64,000 nt of DNA from Streptomyces sp. CMB-StM0423 (lineage in GTDB: Bacteria; Actinomycetota; Actinomycetes; Streptomycetales; Streptomycetaceae): the NCBI RefSeq assembly GCF_002847285.1, contig NZ_CP025407.1:4868501-4932500 (forward strand). Reading direction: 5' to 3'. The position numbers and the translations under genes were made by a program. Under the pieces are notes generated by a model. It made no database searches and was not told the DNA's origin. It saw only the letters and a program-made list of their open reading frames with translations. Shown here piece after piece: positions 59,984-64,000 of this stretch. Within the stretch, counting starts at the first letter, position 1; every line of letters starts with the position of its first letter.

Positions 59984-61516
59984 ATGAGCGCGACCCGGCG
60001 TACCAACCGGGACCGCAGGAACGCCTCCGGCGAGCAGGCCGCGGACGCTCCGGACACGGGAGACGACGCCGCCGGGTCACCGCCCGCGGCGGCGGACGCG
60101 GGCGCTGAGGACGCGCCGCCGCAGGACCGCCGCGCCGCGGCCCCCGATCTGCTGGTGGCGCTGCTCGACGGCATGGACGCCGCCCTGTGCGCCTTCGACG
60201 CCGAGGGCGTCGTCACCCACTGGAACCGCGAGGCCGAGCGGCTGCTCGGCTGGACCGCCGCGGAGGCCGTCGGCCGCCACGGTCTTGCCGGCTGGGCGGT
60301 CCGCGCCGACGACGCCGCCGAGGTGGAGGCGCGGCTGATGGGCGCGATGGACGTGCCGGGGCGGCAGGTCCAGGAGTTCGCGCTGCTGCGCAAGGACGGC
60401 GGCCGGGTGCTCGTACGCACCCAGACCTCCGCCGTCCGCCCGGGCGGCGCCGAGACGGGCGGGGTCGCGGTCGGGGTCTACTGCGCGTTCAGCGAGGTCC
60501 ACGCGCAGATGGACCTGGAGCGGTCCATCGCCTTGAGCGAGGCGCTGTGCGAGGACGCCGCCTGGGGCGTGCTCCTCGTGGACGCGGACCTACGTCCCGC
60601 CCTGGCCAACGGCCAGGCGGCGCGCGTGCTGCGCGCCCGGCGCTCGGGGCTGCTCGGGCGCCCCTTCGGCGAGCTGCTGGAGCAGGGCGCGGAAGAGGTC
60701 GAGAGCGCCCTCCAGCACGTACTGGCCCAGGGCAGCACCGCGGTCCCCGCCGACGTGTGGGTGACGGTGCGCGGCGAGACCGGCGGCGATCCGGCGATCC
60801 GGCGGCGGTGCCTGCGCGGCGCGTTCGTACGGCTCGCCTCGCCGCTCGCCGAGCACCCGGTGCCCCTCGGCGTCGGCTGGCTCTTCCAGGACGTCACCGA
60901 GGCGAAGCTCGCCGAGGACGCGGCCTCGGTGCTGCGCTTCCGCGACCACCAGTTGCACCGCGCCTCGCGCGCGGCGGCCGAGTGCGAGGACCCGATGGAG
61001 GCCGCGACGGTCTACCTGGACTTCGCCCTCGCCGGCTTCGCCGACCACGCGCTGGTCGACCTCGCCGCCGCCCCCGCGGACCCCGGCTCCCCGCCGGGCC
61101 CCGGCGCCCCGCACGACGCGGGTGCGCCCCCGGGCCCGGTGCAGCTCACCCGGGCCGCGGCCACCCCCGCCGAGGGCCCGGGCCCGTGCCTGCCGGCCGG
61201 GCCGCACGGCTTTCCCGTCCGCTACCCCGCCGGGCACCCCGCGCTGCAGGCGGTGGAGCGCGGCGGCACCGTGCGCGCGGGCTGCGGCGGCGTGGACCCG
61301 GAAGTTGCGGAGGGCTGGTCGGTGGCGCGGAAGTGGCCGCCCGGCACGATGCACGCGCTGTGTACGGTGCTGCGCAGCCGCGGCCGGACGCTGGGCGTCG
61401 TGACGTTCCTGCGCGGCGGCGGCCGCAAGGGCTTCACCCGGCAGGACGCGGCGTACGCGGAGGACGTGGCCGTACGGGTCGCGGCTTCGCTGGACCTGGC
61501 GGAGCTGCTGGGTTAG
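59984..61516 (+). CDS. PAS/GAF-domain sensor protein without visible output domain
   Basis: A 510-residue cytosolic protein. A disordered N-terminus (to about 50) precedes a PAS domain (LVALLDGMDAALCAFDAEGVVTHWNREAERLLGWTAAEAVGRHGLAGW), then a second PAS-like domain (AAWGVLLVDADLRPALANGQAARVLRARR ... ELLEQGAEEV) and a C-terminal GAF-like domain (CTVLRSRGRTLGVVTFLRGGGRKGFTRQDAAYAEDVAVRVAASLDLAELL). The usual SpoIIE phosphatase or kinase domain after GAF is absent; the protein ends right after the GAF helix. RBS AGGGGGTG before the ATG at 59984. It may work as a ligand-binding adaptor. It is followed by a hairpin and then the iron regulator gene. Confidence 0.8.
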   Translation: MSATRRTNRDRRNASGEQAADAPDTGDDAAGSPPAAADAGAEDAPPQDRRAAAPDLLVALLDGMDAALCAFDAEGVVTHWNREAERLLGWTAAEAVGRHGLAGWAVRADDAAEVEARLMGAMDVPGRQVQEFALLRKDGGRVLVRTQTSAVRPGGAETGGVAVGVYCAFSEVHAQMDLERSIALSEALCEDAAWGVLLVDADLRPALANGQAARVLRARRSGLLGRPFGELLEQGAEEVESALQHVLAQGSTAVPADVWVTVRGETGGDPAIRRRCLRGAFVRLASPLAEHPVPLGVGWLFQDVTEAKLAEDAASVLRFRDHQLHRASRAAAECEDPMEAATVYLDFALAGFADHALVDLAAAPADPGSPPGPGAPHDAGAPPGPVQLTRAAATPAEGPGPCLPAGPHGFPVRYPAGHPALQAVERGGTVRAGCGGVDPEVAEGWSVARKWPPGTMHALCTVLRSRGRTLGVVTFLRGGGRKGFTRQDAAYAEDVAVRVAASLDLAELLG

Positions 61517-61528
61517 GACCAGCCCGGC

Positions 61529-61549
61529 GGGGCCCGGTGACCGGGGCCC
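61529..61549 (+). terminator. Terminator hairpin after the PAS/GAF gene
   Basis: CCCGG/CCGGG (61533-61537 with 61541-61545) around TGA, extended by GGG/CCC after one mismatch, lies just after the stop at 61516. Confidence 0.4.
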
Positions 61550-61684
61550 GAGACCGGGCGCGGATCGCCTTTTTCCCGTAGATCGGCGGCGAAAGTCAGG
61601 CGAAAGGAACGCGGCAGGTCCGGTTGTCACCGCGATGAGTCAGAATTGGTGCAGGGCCACCGCACGAGAAATCTAGGGGCACGC

Positions 61685-62371
61685 ATGTCCGGACTGATCG
61701 ACACAACGGAGATGTATCTCCGCACCATCCTCGAACTCGAAGAGGAGGGCGTCGTCCCCATGCGCGCGAGAATCGCGGAGCGGCTCGACCAGAGCGGCCC
61801 CACGGTGAGCCAGACCGTCGCCCGCATGGAGCGGGACGGGCTGGTGCGCGTGGCCGGCGACAGGCATCTGGAGCTGACGGAAGAGGGTCGCATGCTCGCG
61901 ACCCGGGTGATGCGCAAGCACCGCCTGGCGGAGTGCCTGCTGGTCGACGTGATCGGCCTGGAGTGGGAGCACGTGCACGCGGAGGCGTGCCGCTGGGAGC
62001 ACGTGATGAGCGAGGCCGTGGAGCGCCGCGTGCTGGCGCTGCTGAAGCACCCGACGGAGTCGCCGTACGGGAACCCCATTCCCGGCCTTGAGGAGCTGGG
62101 CGAGAAGGCCGAGGCGGACCCGTTCCTGGACGAGGGCATGGTGAGCCTCTCCGCGCTGGGTCCCGACGCCGGCACGGTGATCATCCGCCGGATCGGGGAG
62201 CCGATCCAGACCGACTCCCAGCTCATGTACACGCTGCGGCGGGCCGGTGTGCAGCCGGGCGCGGTGGTGAGCGTGACGGACTCGGCGGGCGGCGTGCTCG
62301 TCGGCAGCGGCGGCGAGGCCGCCGAGCTGGACGCCGAGGTCGCCTCGCACGTCTTCGTGGCCAAGCGCTAG
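61685..62371 (+). CDS. dmdR1: DtxR/IdeR-family iron-dependent regulator (DmdR1-like)
   Basis: A 228-residue metalloregulator of the DtxR family, very close to streptomycete DmdR1 in length and sequence. Domain 1 is the winged helix (DTTEMYLRTILELEEEGVVPMRARIAERLDQSGPTVSQTVARMERDGLVRV). Domain 2 binds metal and dimerises (MRKHRLAECLLVDVIGLEWEHVHAEACRWEHVMSEAVERRVL), with the His/Glu/Cys ligands visible. Domain 3 is the SH3-like FeoA part. With Fe2+ it represses siderophore and other iron genes. The ATG at 61685 is chosen over a frame open to 61646. A long minus-strand frame overlaps it (see findings). Confidence 0.92.
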   Translation: MSGLIDTTEMYLRTILELEEEGVVPMRARIAERLDQSGPTVSQTVARMERDGLVRVAGDRHLELTEEGRMLATRVMRKHRLAECLLVDVIGLEWEHVHAEACRWEHVMSEAVERRVLALLKHPTESPYGNPIPGLEELGEKAEADPFLDEGMVSLSALGPDAGTVIIRRIGEPIQTDSQLMYTLRRAGVQPGAVVSVTDSAGGVLVGSGGEAAELDAEVASHVFVAKR

Positions 62372-62778
62372 ATCCGTTCGGGCCAGGCTGGTGGCGGGTT
62401 TGCGCCGTTGCCGCGGTTGGCGTTAAGCGGACCGCGGGATTCCTGTCCGAACGGCAGCGCACCTGGGCCCGGCGTGCCACGCTGTCGCTGACGGCATCTG
62501 GGAGGGGTGGGCATGCCGCTGACATATCCGGACCCCCGCGCACCTGCGGGGGGCGTGACGAGAGCCCCGGCGCCTGGCTCGCCGGGGCCCCGCCTCCCCG
62601 TGACGACCCGGAGCCCCGAGCTCCCAGGGTCGCCTCCCCACGGACCCGTTGTCCCCGATGCGGGTCCGCCTCCCGGTCTCTGTCTCCCCGCGACGACCGC
62701 GGCCAATCCCCGGCCGCGGTCACTCGAACGAGGGGTGTTGGGCCTCGTGCCGCGGTGTTCGAATAGACATTCGATAGC
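62372..62778. other. 407-bp gap between dmdR1 and the alpha/beta hydrolase gene
   Basis: No gene with coding character is evident. A plus-strand frame from 62507 to 62782 is Pro/Gly-rich, lacks a convincing ribosome binding site and is probably not translated. The gap contains several GC-rich stems and, near its end, the LexA-box-like palindrome at 62759-62774 and a TCGAACGA half-site near 62724. Confidence 0.5.
62759..62774 (+). promoter_or_regulatory. LexA/SOS-box-like palindrome
   Basis: TCGAAT-AGAC-ATTCGA matches the actinobacterial SOS box TCGAAC-N4-GTTCGA with one mismatch in each half and correct spacing. It lies 5 bases before the GTG at 62779 and about 40 bases before the ATG at 62815 of the hydrolase gene, where a repressor would block transcription. 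Confidence 0.45.
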
Positions 62779-63738
62779 GTGAGCTTGCCGAACGGATTGG
62801 GGGTGTCGGCACACATGGTGCGTCGTATCAACGTGCCGGGTGCGGGCGGGCTGCGTCTCGCCGCCTGGGAGTACGGAGATCCGCCGAAGCGCGGTGCCGA
62901 CGGCATCGCGGCGCGCAGGCGGTCCGCGGCCGGGCCGGCCGGCGGCCCGCCGGGCACGGCGCCGCAGGACCGCCCCGGCGTGCTGTTATTGCACGGGCTG
63001 ATGGGCCGCGGGTCCCACTGGGCGACCACCTCCCGCTGGCTCTCGGCCCGCTCCCGCGCCATCGCGCTCGACCAGCGCGGGCACGGACGCAGTGACAAAC
63101 CGGGGGACGGCCCGTTCGACCGCGAGGCGTACATCGCGGACGCGGAAGCCGTCATCGAGCAGTTGGACCTCGCGCCGGTGGTTCTCGTGGGCCACTCGAT
63201 GGGCGCGCTCACCGCCTGGCAGTTGGCCGCCCGCCGCCCCGACCTGGTGCGCGGTCTGGTGATCTGCGACATGCGGGCCTCGGCGCTCGGCGCGGCCTCG
63301 CAGCGCGAGTGGGAGGAGTGGTTCCGCTCCTGGCCGACGCCGTTCGCCACGCTCGCCGACGTCCGCAAGTGGTTCGGCGAGGACGACCCCATCCTGGAGC
63401 GCCCGCGTCCCGCGCGCGGCGAGTTCTTCGCCGAGGTGATGGCCGAGCGCGCGGACGGCTGGCGCCCGGTGTTCTCCCGCCGGCAGATGCTGCGGGCCCG
63501 CGAGACGTGGGTGCACGACGCGCACTGGGAGGAACTGGCCCTCGTGCAGTGCCCGGCCCTGGTGATCCGCGGCATCGACGGCGAGCTGGGCCGGGCGGAG
63601 GCCCAGGAGATGGTCCGCGTCCTGCCCCGCGGTGAGTACGCGGAGCTGGAGGCCGGCCATCTGCTGCACCTGGAGGACCCGGAGGCGTTCCACCGGGCGA
63701 TAGAGCCGTTCCTGGAGAACGTGCTCACCCCGAAGTGA
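62779..63738 (+). CDS. Alpha/beta hydrolase
   Basis: A 319-residue alpha/beta hydrolase. The oxyanion segment is VLLLHGLMGRGSHW, the nucleophile elbow is VGHSMGALTAWQLA (Ser in GHSMG), the acid Asp is likely in VIRGIDGELG, and the catalytic His is in LEAGHLLHLEDPEAF. A lid of about 60 residues covers the active site. The N-terminus is uncertain: GTG at 62779 or ATG at 62815 (MVRRINVPGAGG); the protein after 62815 looks like the family start. A Pro/Gly insertion (PPKRGADGIAARRRSAAGPAGGPPG) precedes the first strand. The substrate is unknown; esterase, lactonase or haloperoxidase-like activity is possible. Confidence 0.88.
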   Translation: MSLPNGLGVSAHMVRRINVPGAGGLRLAAWEYGDPPKRGADGIAARRRSAAGPAGGPPGTAPQDRPGVLLLHGLMGRGSHWATTSRWLSARSRAIALDQRGHGRSDKPGDGPFDREAYIADAEAVIEQLDLAPVVLVGHSMGALTAWQLAARRPDLVRGLVICDMRASALGAASQREWEEWFRSWPTPFATLADVRKWFGEDDPILERPRPARGEFFAEVMAERADGWRPVFSRRQMLRARETWVHDAHWEELALVQCPALVIRGIDGELGRAEAQEMVRVLPRGEYAELEAGHLLHLEDPEAFHRAIEPFLENVLTPK

Positions 63739-63847
63739 GCCGAAGCGGCGGCGGAGCGGTGCGGGTTGCGGGCCGTACGGTACGAAGGCGCCCGCGGGGC
63801 CTGAGGCGTTCGCCGCGGTGCCGTCCGCCGCGGTCGTCCGCCCGGCG

Positions 63848-64000
63848 TTACTCGCCGACGAACCGGAACGTCGACGTGATCGCGTCGAACACGTCGAAGA
63901 ACGAGTCCGCCAGGTCCAGCACCTGACTGCTCCCCGCCACCAGCGCCACCTTGCCCTCCTGCCCCGGGACCGGGATGAAGGTCTGCATCATCACGGCGCG
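63848..64000 (-). CDS. Conserved actinobacterial protein of unknown function (5' end outside window)
   Basis: The last 50 residues of a minus-strand gene, ending FDAITSTFRFVGE with a TAA stop at 63848-63850. The visible part (QTFIPVPGQEGKVALVAGSSQVLDLADSFFDVFDAI) contains one beta-strand pattern and an amphipathic helix; no family is recognised from this fragment. It is convergent with the alpha/beta hydrolase gene, with a 109-bp gap. Most of the gene lies beyond the window. Confidence 0.65.
   Translation of the reverse strand, partial: RAVMMQTFIPVPGQEGKVALVAGSSQVLDLADSFFDVFDAITSTFRFVGE

Noticed and set aside
62507..62782. 91-codon plus-strand frame between dmdR1 and the hydrolase gene
   Set aside because: Pro/Gly/Thr-rich with no RBS and no motif; more likely non-coding.

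Overview
This window is 64 kb of very GC-rich DNA with short gene spacing, ATGA/GTGA stop-start overlaps, many GTG starts, and gene families typical of actinomycetes: futalosine menaquinone genes, XPB helicase, DUF3027, DUF2771, a DtxR/DmdR iron regulator and a type VII-type toxin. It looks like chromosomal core DNA of a Streptomyces or close relative. I saw no phage, IS element, CRISPR array, rRNA or tRNA.

Layout. 1-8220 (+): a near-complete myo-inositol catabolic operon (iolC partial, Cgl0159-type aldolase, iolB, iolD, iolA/mmsA, iolE-like, iolG), closed by strong hairpins. 8387-16000: a small membrane protein, then a minus-strand block with XPB helicase, a DUF1801-like protein, a MerR regulator, a large helicase-associated/WYL protein and DUF3027. 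16201-19928 (+): MFS exporter, DUF2771 lipoprotein and the menaquinone genes mqnB and mqnD. 19977-29400: cold-shock protein, small membrane protein, HAD phosphatase plus a 2OG-Fe(II) oxygenase (frameshifted near its end), a HAAS-like membrane protein, a 1125-aa sacsin/Hsp90-like ATPase, and an MFS exporter with its MarR regulator. 29507-37291: ribbon-helix-helix protein, NCS2 purine permease, DUF2530 protein, P-type ATPase, ThpR, two very small peptides, aldo/keto reductase and an anchored secreted beta-propeller protein. 37309-41344: TetR regulator divergent from a DrrAB-type ABC exporter (permease N-terminus frameshifted), then serC. 41504-43239: a type VII-secretion-like polymorphic toxin ending in a HExxH metallopeptidase-like domain, with a small zinc-ribbon gene 2 bp downstream (candidate immunity protein). 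43321-47953: secreted GH10-CBM2 xylanase and a large FAD/Fe-S oxidoreductase. 48042-57036 (+): an acyclic-terpene/branched acyl-CoA utilisation operon (TIGR03084 protein, AtuA, carboxyltransferase, biotin carboxylase, acyl-CoA dehydrogenase, enoyl-CoA hydratase, TetR). 57279-64000: citrate synthase 2, pdxH, a structured non-coding stretch, PAS/GAF sensor, DmdR-type iron regulator, alpha/beta hydrolase and the end of one more gene.

The most noteworthy signals are: a dispersed repeat with a 21-bp core identical at four sites, one inside a gene and one exactly at the mqnB start; the toxin/zinc-ribbon pair; the XPB-like domain shared by two nearby genes; a 587-bp gene-free stretch rich in stem-loops after pdxH; an 18-bp tandem repeat feeding the ribosome binding site of the biotin carboxylase gene; and two single-base homopolymer frameshifts. 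Several genes start 6-7 nt after a TANNCT-type -10 box, suggesting leaderless transcripts.
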